NCBI RefSeq assembly: GCF_019049255.1
Contig: NZ_JAGMUJ010000007.1
Location: 1-64,000, forward strand
Length of the DNA stretch: 64,000 nucleotides
Direction: 5' to 3'
DNA from: Streptomyces sp. AC558_RSS880
Lineage (GTDB): Bacteria; Actinomycetota; Actinomycetes; Streptomycetales; Streptomycetaceae
Position 1 is the first letter of the stretch; every line of letters begins with the position of its first letter. Below are positions 17,805 to 25,715 of the stretch, one piece after another. The notes below the pieces were generated by a model that was not told the origin of the DNA, ran no database searches, and saw only the letters and a list, made by a program, of their open reading frames with translations. The position numbers and the translations under genes were made by a program.

Positions 17805-19283
17805 ATGACCACCGCGCAGTCCGGGACCAGACACACCGTCACCACCAGTATCCCCGCCCGCCTGGACCGCCTCCCGTGGTCCCGCTGGCACTGGACCGTC
17901 GTCATCGGTCTCGGCACCGTGTGGATCCTCGACGGCCTGGAGGTCACGGTCGTCGGCAACATCGCGAGCCGCCTGTCCGAACCGGGCAGCGGACTGCCCA
18001 TCACCTCCGGCGAGGTCACCGGCGTCGCCGCCGCCCTCTACGTCGCCGGCGCCTGCGCGGGCGCCCTCTTCTGGGGCCGCCTGACCGACGTCTGGGGCCG
18101 CAAGAAGCTCTTCATGATCACCCTCGCGGTCTACCTCGGCGCCACCGCCCTCACCGCGGTCGCCTTCGACACCTGGTGGTTCTTCCTCTTCCGCTTCCTC
18201 ACCGGCTTCGGCATCGGCGGCGAGTACGCGGCCATCAACTCCGCGGTCGACGAGCTGATCCCGGCGCGGTACCGGGGCCGCGTCGACCTGATGATCAACG
18301 GCAGCTTCTGGCTGGGCGCGGTCGGCGGCTCCCTGCTGTCGATCCTCGCCCTGAACACCGACGTCTTCCCGGCGGACGTCGGCTGGCGCCTGACCTTCGC
18401 CCTCGGCGCCGTACTCTCCCTGGTCATCCTCCTCGTACGCCGTCACGTCCCCGAAAGCCCGCGCTGGCTGCTGATCCACGGCCGCGACGAGGAGGCGGAA
18501 CGCATCGTCGGCGACATCGAGCGACAGGTCGAGGCCGAGCGGAACGAACCGCTGCCCCGCGCGGAGGGCGAACTCACCATCCGCCAGCGTGAGAACGTCA
18601 CGTTCACCGAGATCGCCCGCACCGTCTTCGCCGAATACCGCAAGCGCTCGGTCCTCGGCTTCTCCCTCTTCATCGGCCAGGCGTTCCTCTACAACGCCAT
18701 CACCTTCGGCTTCGGCGCGATCCTGACCACGTTCTTCGACGTCCCGTCAGGGAACACCGGCTACTACTTCGCCGTGATCGCGGTCGGCAACTTCCTGGGC
18801 CCGCTGCTGCTCGGCAAGCTCTTCGACACGGTGGGCCGCCGGGTGATGATCTCCGGCACGTACCTGCTCTCGGGCATCCTGCTGTTCGGCACGGCCTGGC
18901 TCTTCGACCGGGGTTCGCTCAACGCGACGACCCTCACCGCCTGCTGGTGCGCCGTCCTGTTCTTCGCCTCGGCCGGCGCGAGCAGCGCGTACCTGACGGT
19001 CTCCGAGGTCTTCCCCATGGAGACCCGCGCGATGTCCATCGCCTTCTTCTACGCCCTCGGCACCGCCGCCGGCGGCATCAGCGGCCCCCTGCTGTTCGCG
19101 AAGCTCACGGAAACGGGCGTGGTCGGCGACACGGTCCTCGCCTTCCAGATCGGCGCCGGCCTGATGTGCGCGGCGGGCCTGGTGGCCGCGTTCCTCGCGG
19201 TGAAGGCGGAACGCCGCTCCCTGGAGGACATCGCGATCCCGCTGTCGGTGGCCGGGGCGAAGGAGGGGACGGCGGGGAAGTGA
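17805..19283 (+). CDS. MFS transporter, sugar/metabolite:H+ symporter type
   Basis: A 492-residue twelve-segment transporter of the sugar-porter/AAHS kind. Signature pieces: GRLTDVWGRKKLFMI in loop 2-3, RFLTGFGIGGEYAAINSAVDELIPARYRGR in the TM4-5 region, PESPRWLLIHGR ahead of the central loop, and KLFDTVGRRVMI in loop 8-9. The ATG at 17805 has a GGGAGGGAG site; the frame is open upstream but holds no membrane character. The substrate is not inferable; no catabolic genes adjoin it. Confidence 0.88.
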   Translation: MTTAQSGTRHTVTTSIPARLDRLPWSRWHWTVVIGLGTVWILDGLEVTVVGNIASRLSEPGSGLPITSGEVTGVAAALYVAGACAGALFWGRLTDVWGRKKLFMITLAVYLGATALTAVAFDTWWFFLFRFLTGFGIGGEYAAINSAVDELIPARYRGRVDLMINGSFWLGAVGGSLLSILALNTDVFPADVGWRLTFALGAVLSLVILLVRRHVPESPRWLLIHGRDEEAERIVGDIERQVEAERNEPLPRAEGELTIRQRENVTFTEIARTVFAEYRKRSVLGFSLFIGQAFLYNAITFGFGAILTTFFDVPSGNTGYYFAVIAVGNFLGPLLLGKLFDTVGRRVMISGTYLLSGILLFGTAWLFDRGSLNATTLTACWCAVLFFASAGASSAYLTVSEVFPMETRAMSIAFFYALGTAAGGISGPLLFAKLTETGVVGDTVLAFQIGAGLMCAAGLVAAFLAVKAERRSLEDIAIPLSVAGAKEGTAGK

Positions 19284-19504
19284 CCGGGCCGCAGGGTCGT
19301 AGGGCCACGGAAGGACCCTTGTCGGACACCGGACGGCGACATCAGGCCACTGGTCTTTGAAAGTGCAACTACCCCCTTGTTCGAGGATCGTCACGCGGGT
19401 GACACTCGCTGACGGCGGCCGGCCCCCCTCGGCCCGGTGGTCCGGGCCGGCGGGAACGTCGTACCGCCTCGTGCGTCCCCATGCCCTCGATCATGGAGGT
19501 ACCG

Positions 19505-19945
19505 ATGAAAACAAGCCGTCGCGGGGCCGGATTACTCCTCGGTCTGTCCTCGGCCCTGACGTTCTCCCTCCTCGGCGCGTCCCCGGCGTCCGCCTCGACC
19601 TCGACGTGGACGCTGGAGGCCGAGGGGCAGGTGCGGTGTGTCCGTGGTGGATTCTCATGGACGTACGCCCTGTCCCCGGTGTCCGGAAGCTGGTCGAAAC
19701 CCATCACGACCGGCATCCGCAACCTGCCGGGCAAGTCCTCCGCCAACCTGGGCCGTCAGATCATCCCCCCGGGCACGAACGAACGTGACCCCGCTGACGG
19801 CAGCCTGCCCGTCAACGGCTACGTCTTCTTCTCCCTGGGGCTGGCACCGGTCGGTGAGTACACCGCCGAGATCTACGCCACCGACGGCGAGCGGACCGAG
19901 ACCGACCAGCTGAAGATCGTCTACCAGGACGAGTACTGCCAGTAG
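19505..19945 (+). CDS. Small secreted protein of unknown function
   Basis: A 146-residue protein with a classical signal peptide (KTSRRGAGLLLGLSSAL, then FSLLGASPASAS) and probable cleavage after the ASA at about residue 31. The mature region is about 115 residues, beta-rich, with two cysteines (RCVRGG and the C-terminal EYCQ) that could form a disulfide. The ATG at 19505 follows GGAGG at a good distance. I do not recognise the family. Confidence 0.7.
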   Translation: MKTSRRGAGLLLGLSSALTFSLLGASPASASTSTWTLEAEGQVRCVRGGFSWTYALSPVSGSWSKPITTGIRNLPGKSSANLGRQIIPPGTNERDPADGSLPVNGYVFFSLGLAPVGEYTAEIYATDGERTETDQLKIVYQDEYCQ

Positions 19946-19966
19946 GTCCCGTGGAACGATCCTGAG

Positions 19967-20017
19967 CCATGGTGCCCGGGTACTCGGCCCGTCGGCCGGC
20001 CGGTCCGGGCACCATGG
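19967..20017. terminator. Hairpin between convergent genes
   Basis: Arms CCATGGTGCCCGG and CCGGGCACCATGG, perfectly complementary, with a 25-base GC-rich loop. It lies between the secreted-protein gene and the convergent membrane-protein gene. Confidence 0.65.
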
Positions 20018-20054
20018 CGCGGTCGCCGGAACACCCTCGCGCGGCCGCCCTCCC

Positions 20055-20363
20055 TCAGCCCCGTCCCCGCCGGTCGGCCACCGCCCACGAGGCGAGCGCC
20101 ACGGCGCCCGCCACCCCGAACACGGCCGGCCAGGCACCCACCTTCTTCGCCAGCGGGTGCGACCCCGCGAACGCGGCGACGTACGCCACCGACAGCGCCC
20201 CCGCCGCCCTGCCCCCGGCCCGCTCCCGCCACTGCTGCGCGGCGGCGGCCCCGGCGGCGGCGAGCACGACCCCGCCCAGCTGTCGCTTCCGCGTCCAGCG
20301 GGCCACGCCGTACCCCCCGACGAGTCCACTCGCCGCCACCACGGAACTCGGTACCTTCGCCAT
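20055..20363 (-). CDS. Small membrane protein of unknown function
   Basis: A 101-residue, Ala/Gly-rich hydrophobic protein with three or four potential membrane segments (SSVVAASGLVGGYGVA, LGGVVLAAAGAAAA, AGALSVAYVAAFAG, AVFGVAGAVALASWAVA). The ATG at 20363 is preceded by GGAGG. It is divergent from the Hsp20 gene with a shared promoter region of about 210 bp. Confidence 0.65.
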   Translation of the reverse strand: MAKVPSSVVAASGLVGGYGVARWTRKRQLGGVVLAAAGAAAAQQWRERAGGRAAGALSVAYVAAFAGSHPLAKKVGAWPAVFGVAGAVALASWAVADRRGRG

Positions 20364-20492
20364 GCCTGCCGCCTCCTGCCACTGCGCCGGCCCACCGGGC
20401 CGGGGTCGTCCGGACTCCGAGGCTAGCGCTCCGGGAGACGGCCCCCGCGCCCAGGCCCGCAACCGGTCGTGCGACACAACCTGAGTCCAAGC

Positions 20493-20521
20493 TTGTCAAC
20501 TTTCCTCCCCCGAGCTATATA
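20493..20521 (+). promoter_or_regulatory. Sigma-70-type promoter of the hsp20 gene
   Basis: TTGTCA (20493-20498), a 17-bp spacer, then TATATA (20516-20521), followed by AGAAGG. This is an unusually AT-rich, near-consensus vegetative promoter for this genome. I found no CIRCE or HspR inverted repeat of standard form overlapping it. Confidence 0.7.
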
Positions 20522-20577
20522 AGAAGGCAAGACCGTAAGGGCATCGCAGATGACACCCACGGAAGGAGATGACCGTG

Positions 20578-21006
20578 ATGCTCATGCGTACCGACCCGTT
20601 CCGCGAATTCGACCGACTCGCGCAGCAGGTCTTCGGCGCCACCCCCACCGGCCGTCCCGCGGCGATGCCGATGGACGCCTACCGCTCGGGGGACGACTTC
20701 ATCGTCCACTTCGACCTCCCCGGCATCGACCCGGAGACGATCGAGCTCGACGTCGAGCGCAACGTCCTCAACGTGCGCGCCGAGCGCCGCTCCCCGGCGC
20801 CCGAGGGAGCGGAGACCGTGGTCGCCGAGCGGCCCACCGGCACCTTCACCCGCCAGCTGTTCCTCGGGGACACCCTGGACACGGAACGCATCGACGCGTC
20901 GTACGAGTCCGGCGTCCTGACCCTGCGGATCCCGGTCGCCGAACAGGCCAAGCCGCGCCGCATCCAGATCACCGGCGGCGACAGCCGCAAGCAGATCGGC
21001 GGCTGA
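20578..21006 (+). CDS. Hsp20/alpha-crystallin small heat-shock protein
   Basis: A 142-residue holdase chaperone starting [20 protein letters not shown], the streptomycete Hsp18-type N-terminus. The alpha-crystallin domain runs from about residue 30 to 128, with the conserved [20 protein letters not shown] and the [18 protein letters not shown] block (A-x-x-x-G-V-L motif). Three in-frame starts exist (20569, 20575, 20578). AAGGAG at 20563-20568 touches the first, so the third is preferred. A strong promoter and a terminator bracket it as a single-gene unit. Confidence 0.93.
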   Translation: MLMRTDPFREFDRLAQQVFGATPTGRPAAMPMDAYRSGDDFIVHFDLPGIDPETIELDVERNVLNVRAERRSPAPEGAETVVAERPTGTFTRQLFLGDTLDTERIDASYESGVLTLRIPVAEQAKPRRIQITGGDSRKQIGG

Positions 21007-21031
21007 CCCCCGCGCGTCCCGCGCACCCCAC

Positions 21032-21064
21032 GCGTCCCGCGGACCCGAATGGTCCGCGGGACGC
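21032..21064 (+). terminator. Terminator after hsp20
   Basis: Arms GCGTCCCGCGGACC and GGTCCGCGGGACGC, perfectly complementary, around CGAAT. Confidence 0.85.
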
Positions 21065-21110
21065 GCCCCCGCGCGCATCCGGCCCGGAGGACGGCACATG
21101 CCCGGGAAGA

Positions 21111-21156
21111 ACCGGGGCACTGGAGAACCGGAGACCGGGGCACTGGAGAACCGGAG
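21111..21156. repeat. 23-bp perfect tandem duplication
   Basis: Two exact, adjacent 23-bp copies (21111-21133 and 21134-21156), each starting ACCGGGGCACTGGAG. They lie just before the ribosome site of the DUF2267 gene, within its leader. Confidence 0.9.
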
Positions 21157-21173
21157 AAGGAGAGAAGCACCGG

Positions 21174-21650
21174 ATGACCACGCTGACACCGCAGAAGCCC
21201 GCGACCGTGAAGCAGGCCGGAGGCGTCCCGGCCCCGGCAGCCGCCCCCCGGAACGACGGCTGGCACCAACTGATCGACGCCGTGCGGGAGTCGGGCCAGT
21301 ACCCGACACGGTCACAGGCGGAGAACGTCACCCGCGTCGTCCTCTCCGCCCTCGGCGGCCACGTCGTCGGCGACGAGCGCGTCGACCTGGCCCGCGCCCT
21401 GCCCGAGGAGGCGGCGAGAGCGGTCGCCTCGCAGATCCCGGTGAACCGCAGACTGACCGCCGCGGAGTTCGTCGACTCGGTGGCCGCCCGCATCGAGGGC
21501 GCGACCCCGGCCACGGCCCGCTGGGACGTCAGCTCGGTCCTGGGCGTCCTGCCCGAACTGGTCGGCGACGCCCTGATCACCCGCGTCCTGGCCCAACTGC
21601 CGCCGGGCTACGCCCTGCTCTTCGGCCGGGCGGAACTGTCCCCGGCGTGA
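21174..21650 (+). CDS. DUF2267 family protein
   Basis: A 158-residue protein. The DUF2267 domain fills residues 30-155: DAVRESGQYPTRSQAENVTR, then a second helical half with VDSVAARIEG and VLGVLPELVG, the duplicated helical unit characteristic of the family. The ATG at 21174 follows AAGGAGAG. In streptomycetes such genes often lie by stress or small heat-shock genes, as here, but the function is unknown. Confidence 0.85.
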   Translation: MTTLTPQKPATVKQAGGVPAPAAAPRNDGWHQLIDAVRESGQYPTRSQAENVTRVVLSALGGHVVGDERVDLARALPEEAARAVASQIPVNRRLTAAEFVDSVAARIEGATPATARWDVSSVLGVLPELVGDALITRVLAQLPPGYALLFGRAELSPA

Positions 21651-21690
21651 CGACCGGGCCGCGGCCCCCGCACACGTGAAAACCGTCCGA

Positions 21691-21730
21691 CGTGATCCGG
21701 CCCCGGACCCCTGTCCGGGGCCGGATCACG
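21691..21730 (+). terminator. Strong terminator after DUF2267 gene
   Basis: Perfect 17-bp arms (CGTGATCCGGCCCCGGA and complement) with a six-base loop. Confidence 0.9.
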
Positions 21731-21832
21731 TCCGGATCCCGTCACCGCCCGCCAAACGGTTCGACGACACCCCTCCCCGCGCGCCATCCTGCGAGCCGGC
21801 ACCCACGCCGACCACCCGCCCCTGGAGGACCG

Positions 21833-22207
21833 TTGAACCCCACCCTCCGCCACATCACCTTCGACTGCACCGGCGACCCCTACGACCTCGCCACGTTCTG
21901 GAGCGCGATGCTGGGCAACCCGCTCGCCGACGACGACAAGCCCGGCGACCCGGAGGCCCTGATCGCGGACCCGGCCGGCGGGCCCGGCCTGCTCTTCGTG
22001 CGCGTGGCGGAGGGAAAGACCGCCAAGAACCGCCTCCACTTCGACCTCAGGCCGACCGGCCGCACCCGGGCACAGGAGGTCGCCCGTGCCATCGGGCTCG
22101 GCGCCCGCCAACTGGCCGACCACACCCGCCCCGACGGCGGGGGCTGGGTCACCCTGGCCGACCCCGAAGGGAACGAGTTCTGCATAGAGCGGGGTGACCT
22201 GGACTGA
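21833..22207 (+). CDS. VOC/glyoxalase-like protein
   Basis: A 124-residue single-domain vicinal-oxygen-chelate protein. It starts at a TTG placed 5 bases after GGAGGA, giving the family start NPTLRHITFDCTGDPYDLATFW. The pattern LHFDLRP in the middle and the closing LADPEGNEFCIE match the glyoxalase-like (Glyoxalase_6) subgroup. It could be a dioxygenase, lyase or drug-binding protein; the sequence does not decide. Confidence 0.82.
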   Translation: MNPTLRHITFDCTGDPYDLATFWSAMLGNPLADDDKPGDPEALIADPAGGPGLLFVRVAEGKTAKNRLHFDLRPTGRTRAQEVARAIGLGARQLADHTRPDGGGWVTLADPEGNEFCIERGDLD

Positions 22208-22252
22208 AACGAACACGCGGTGAGCGAAGCGTGTACGTCCGCACCCCCGAGA

Positions 22253-22268
22253 GCGTACGATCGTACGC
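22253..22268. promoter_or_regulatory. Perfect 16-bp palindrome abutting a start codon
   Basis: GCGTACGATCGTACGC, perfectly symmetric, ends at the base before the ATG of the acetyltransferase gene. It contains TACGAT, a good streptomycete -10 hexamer, at 22256-22261, which would put the transcript start at or next to the ATG (leaderless mRNA). The TetR gene 16 bp downstream of the operon's first gene is the likely binding protein. Confidence 0.7.
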
Positions 22269-22853
22269 ATGCCGACGGACGACCACTTCGCGAACGATCC
22301 GCGCACGAACCTCGAGCGCATGCTCGCGGGCGACCTCTACATCGCCGACGATCCGGAGATCGCCCGCCGACAGCAGCGCGCGATGCGGCTCGCGGCCCGC
22401 TACCAGGCCGCCTACCCCGAGAACCCCGCCGAGGCGAGGCCGATCCTGACCGAGCTCCTCGCCTCGGTGGGCGAGGGCGTCGAGGTGCGCCCGCCGCTGT
22501 ACGTCGACTACGGCAGCAACATCAGCATCGGCGCCCGCACCTTCGTCAACTACCACCTGACCGCCCTGGACGTCGCCCGGATCACCATCGGCGAGGACTG
22601 CCAGATCGGCCCGAACGTCCAGCTCCTCACGCCCACCCACCCCGTGGAGCCACAGCCCCGCCGCGACAAGCTCGAGGCCGCGCTGCCCATCACCATCGGC
22701 GACAACGTCTGGCTCGGCGGCGGCGCGATCGTCTGCCCCGGAGTGACCATCGGCGACAACTCCGTCATCGGCGCCGGCGCGGTGGTCACCAAGGACATCC
22801 CCGCGAACGTGGTGGCCGTGGGCAACCCGGCCCGCCCGGTCCGCACCCTCTGA
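22269..22853 (+). CDS. Maltose/galactoside O-acetyltransferase-like enzyme
   Basis: A 194-residue left-handed beta-helix acetyltransferase. The N-terminal maltose-acetyltransferase segment (LERMLAGDLYIADDPEI) is followed by hexapeptide repeats. The catalytic His lies in LLTPTHPVEP, and the coil closes with IVCPGVTIGDNSVIGAGAVV and the tail VAVGNPARPVR. It transfers acetyl from acetyl-CoA to a sugar hydroxyl as a trimer. No ribosome site is visible; the palindrome lies directly against the ATG. A TetR gene follows 16 bp later in the same direction. Confidence 0.9.
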   Translation: MPTDDHFANDPRTNLERMLAGDLYIADDPEIARRQQRAMRLAARYQAAYPENPAEARPILTELLASVGEGVEVRPPLYVDYGSNISIGARTFVNYHLTALDVARITIGEDCQIGPNVQLLTPTHPVEPQPRRDKLEAALPITIGDNVWLGGGAIVCPGVTIGDNSVIGAGAVVTKDIPANVVAVGNPARPVRTL

Positions 22854-22869
22854 GCCCCGGTCACGGACC

Positions 22870-23415
22870 ATGGCCACCGGACACACCGACCCCCACCGCC
22901 GCGAGCGCATCCTCGCGGCGGCGCTCGACCTCATCGCCGAGGAGGGCGTGGCGGGCGTCTCCCACCGCAAGATCGCCGCACGGGCCCAGGTCCCCCTGGG
23001 CTCGATGACGTACCACTTCACCGGCATCGACGACCTCCTGCTCCAGGCGTTCACCGGCTACGCCGACCACGTGGTGACCCTCTTCGAGCACCACCTCAGC
23101 GGCGCCACCACCGCCGACGAGGCCCGCGAAGCGGTCACCGACCTCATCCACACCCTCTCCGAGGGCACCCGCCGCGACCTGATCCTCACCCAGGAGCTCT
23201 ACACCCTGGCGGCCCGCCACGAGCCGTACCGCGACCTGTGCGCCCGCTGGATGCGCCGCAGCCGCACCCTGCTGGAACAGCACTTCGACGCCGCCACGGC
23301 CCGCCGGCTGGACGCCCTGATCGAGGGCCTGACCCTCCACCGGGCCCTGGACGACACCCCGTCCGACCGCGAACTGACCCGCGAGGCGGTCGCCCGCATC
23401 ACCGCCACCCCCTGA
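22870..23415 (+). CDS. TetR family transcriptional regulator
   Basis: A 181-residue repressor-like protein. The N-terminal helix-turn-helix spans about residues 10-55 (RERILAAALDLIAEEGVAG, then SHRKIAARAQVPLGSMTYHF). A variable ligand domain follows, with no recognisable ligand signature. Being cotranscribed with the acetyltransferase gene, it probably binds the palindrome at 22253-22268 and represses its own operon. Confidence 0.88.
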   Translation: MATGHTDPHRRERILAAALDLIAEEGVAGVSHRKIAARAQVPLGSMTYHFTGIDDLLLQAFTGYADHVVTLFEHHLSGATTADEAREAVTDLIHTLSEGTRRDLILTQELYTLAARHEPYRDLCARWMRRSRTLLEQHFDAATARRLDALIEGLTLHRALDDTPSDRELTREAVARITATP

Positions 23416-23467
23416 CCGGCCCGCCGGGGCCGACGACCGTTCCGCCCGCGGACGGGAGCGTTCCCGG

Positions 23468-24247
23468 TCAGCTGCCGCTCTCCCGCGGGCGCGGGAACTC
23501 CCGCACCAGCTCTCCGCCCCGGGGCTCGTAGCACGACATGCCGACATTCCACCCGAACCCGGTGAGCAGGGCGTGCAGTTCCTCCCAGCGCCCGGGGTCC
23601 ACCTGACCGGCGAAGCGGACGAGCCAGGGGTCGGAGAGCGTGGAGAGCCGGGCCCACCCGGTGGAGAAGGCGATCTCGCCGCGGAAACGGTCGGACGGCC
23701 CGATCTCCCAGCCCGCCCCGGTCAACGCGTCGACGAACTCGGCCCGGGAGGGAGTGGGGTCGTCCTCCGTCTGACGCAGGTACACGGCCCCGTAGACATC
23801 GGGGATTCCGTCCAGCTTCTCCCGCAGCCAGTCGGGCACGTGCTCCTCCGCGCGGGGGAAGTACTTCAGGTCCCGGGCGTAGTGCTCGGGCGTGAAGGAC
23901 GGTGCGTCCGGCTCGTGGTCGTAGTCGTAGTCGACCGAGTACCGCTCCGGGACCAGCGTGTAGGTGAGCGTGTACCAGGTGCCGTGGGTCTCGTCGTGCA
24001 TCCCCGCTCGCAGCCGGCGGCACAGGTCGTCGATGCCCCGCGGGACGCCCGCGGCGGTGAGGCTGCGGCCGTCCGCGTCCAGGACCGCCAGGCCCGCCAT
24101 GGAGCCGCTGGACACCAGATCGGACCAGCGGAGCGTCGCCTTCGCCCAGCCGTCGGGGAGCCCTCCGGCCAACACACCGCCGATCTCGGCACCTATCTCG
24201 GCTTGTTCGGTCATGTCCAGGGCGGTGGTCGGCACGGTGTCACCCAT
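23468..24247 (-). CDS. Hypothetical protein, possible YezG/DUF600-like
   Basis: A 259-residue acidic soluble protein. Residues 8-60 (AEIGAEIGGVLAGGLPDGWA...) and the DLCRRLRAGMHDETHGTW helix resemble YezG/DUF600 immunity-type proteins, but the similarity is weak and remembered. A Tyr/Asp-rich segment (YSVDYDYDHEPD) precedes a second half that may be a repeat of the same fold. The ATG at 24247 is chosen for a GAGG just upstream; an ATG at 24214 is possible. No toxin gene is adjacent. Confidence 0.55.
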   Translation of the reverse strand: MGDTVPTTALDMTEQAEIGAEIGGVLAGGLPDGWAKATLRWSDLVSSGSMAGLAVLDADGRSLTAAGVPRGIDDLCRRLRAGMHDETHGTWYTLTYTLVPERYSVDYDYDHEPDAPSFTPEHYARDLKYFPRAEEHVPDWLREKLDGIPDVYGAVYLRQTEDDPTPSRAEFVDALTGAGWEIGPSDRFRGEIAFSTGWARLSTLSDPWLVRFAGQVDPGRWEELHALLTGFGWNVGMSCYEPRGGELVREFPRPRESGS

Positions 24248-24345
24248 CCTCGGTCTCGCTCGGTCGGGGGAGTCACCACGATCGGACGCGGTACCCGGCC
24301 GTCCGGTTGCGGCGGCGCGCCGGAACCCACGCCCCGTGAGGCCGC

Positions 24346-25086
24346 TCAAGGCACGTCAGCGGTGCCCGCGCGACGGCCGAGGCGGCGGACGGCGACCCCG
24401 TACACGACGGGGAACACCACGACCGGCACGAAACCGATCCACTGGAACGGCCGGGGAATCCCGTCGCTGTCCCAGTCGAACACGTCCCCCAGCACGAATC
24501 CGCACATCAGCAGCGCGAGGAACGAGCCGACGGTCAGGAAGACGGCCAGCACCATCGCCGAGGACCTGGCTGCGGCACGCTCCCGCGCCGCCAGCACGAA
24601 GGCCTCGTCCGGGGCCGTCCACCCGTCACCCCGAGACCGTTCCCACACGTCCGTGACGGCGCGCACTTCGCCGGCCCGCGCCCCGATCCCTCCCGGCAGG
24701 GCGAACAGCCGGCCCTCGCGGTCGAGCAGCAGCGTCCTGGACGATGCCGTGCCGTCCTCCACGCCGATGCCCAGCACGTCGGCCCACGCGGTCCTGCGGG
24801 TCCGGAACAACCGCCGTACGGCGATGTGGTCCTCGTACACGATGGTCGCCGCCCGCCAGAACCAGGCGATGCCGAGATACACCGTGCTCATCAGCACGAG
24901 CATCCCCGCCTTGAACGGCACGGGCAGATCGTCCTCCGGCACGATGGTGCCCGCCAACGGCACTCCCGGCAGGCCGAGCACGAGAGTGACGAACACCAAC
25001 TGCGCCGCACGCAACCGGTACGTGCGGACCACCCGGCCGCTTCTGCCCCTCACCACACGCGCCCCCTGCCGGAGATCGGCGTTCAC
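24346..25086 (-). CDS. Membrane protein with PH-like domain
   Basis: A 246-residue protein: two membrane segments near the N-terminus (LVFVTLVLGLPGVPLAG and LVLMSTVYLGIAWFW), a central cytoplasmic domain (TIVYEDHIAVRRLFRTRRTA, then the strand-rich LLLDREGRLFALPGG) typical of bacterial PH-like domains, and two membrane segments at the C-terminus. GTG start at 25086. The role is unknown. It lies 99 bp upstream of the hypothetical gene at 23468-24247 on the same strand. Confidence 0.65.
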   Translation of the reverse strand: MNADLRQGARVVRGRSGRVVRTYRLRAAQLVFVTLVLGLPGVPLAGTIVPEDDLPVPFKAGMLVLMSTVYLGIAWFWRAATIVYEDHIAVRRLFRTRRTAWADVLGIGVEDGTASSRTLLLDREGRLFALPGGIGARAGEVRAVTDVWERSRGDGWTAPDEAFVLAARERAAARSSAMVLAVFLTVGSFLALLMCGFVLGDVFDWDSDGIPRPFQWIGFVPVVVFPVVYGVAVRRLGRRAGTADVP

Positions 25087-25715
25087 CCCGCCCACGGTAT
25101 CGCCCACTCCCCGTACCGGACCCGCCGCGTGACGGTGAACTGACACCCGAACCGCCACAGGCCCCGGCCCCCTTGGAAAGCACCGCACCGCGTCGGGACC
25201 GGCGGCACACACGCGCCCTGACACCGACGCCCACGGGATTCACGAAAGGGCCGGGCCCCGCAGACGTCGGACGAGGACGCGTTCCTGGAACAACCGGTCG
25301 CCGAACGCCGGGTGGTCGTCCGGCTGAAGGCGGACCGGCTGTACGGCACCGCGCTCGACGTCGAGGGCTGGGCCGGCCGACCGTCCTCCCTGTGGGTGAG
25401 CGACGTGTGCCGGGAGTGCGCCCGCACCGGCACTCGTCCGGGTGAACGCGTGCTCTCCGCGCCGGTTCCCGCCGCGGCTCCCCGAACGGGCCGTGGGCAG
25501 CCGGGTCGCGGGACCGCGCGACGTCCGACGGTCACGCGGGGGCGCGGAGGGTTCGGTACGGCCGTACCGGACTCTTCGTCCGGCGTCGCTACGATCTGCG
25601 CTGCTGTGGGCCGATGTATCCGCACTTCCGTCATGCACGCGGTTGACCTGCTGTTATGCAGCGATGCAGACGGCGTGGACGCCCGGCCGTTCCGCGAGAC
25701 GACGGGGAGGGACAC
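25087..25715. other. 629-bp stretch without a convincing gene
   Basis: A plus-strand frame from about 25267 to 25450 has codon use like a gene (EDAFLEQPVAERRVVVRLKA, then LDVEGWAGRPSSLWVSDVC) but no start codon with a ribosome site and no recognisable family. It may be the remnant of a lost gene. The final 100 bases (ATCTGCGCTGCTGTGG onward) are relatively AT-rich and probably hold the promoter of the gene at 25716. Confidence 0.5.

Noticed and set aside
16038..18479. An 813-codon minus-strand frame opposite DUF445 and MFS genes
   Set aside because: Crosses two real genes and the terminator between them; no domain signature.
20470..20500. HspR- or CIRCE-type operator before hsp20
   Set aside because: CTGAGTCCAAGCTTGTCAAC lacks the inverted arms of either consensus.
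23468..25086. Toxin-immunity pair (YezG-like protein plus membrane protein)
   Set aside because: No polymorphic toxin or nuclease domain in the neighbourhood, and the YezG similarity is weak.
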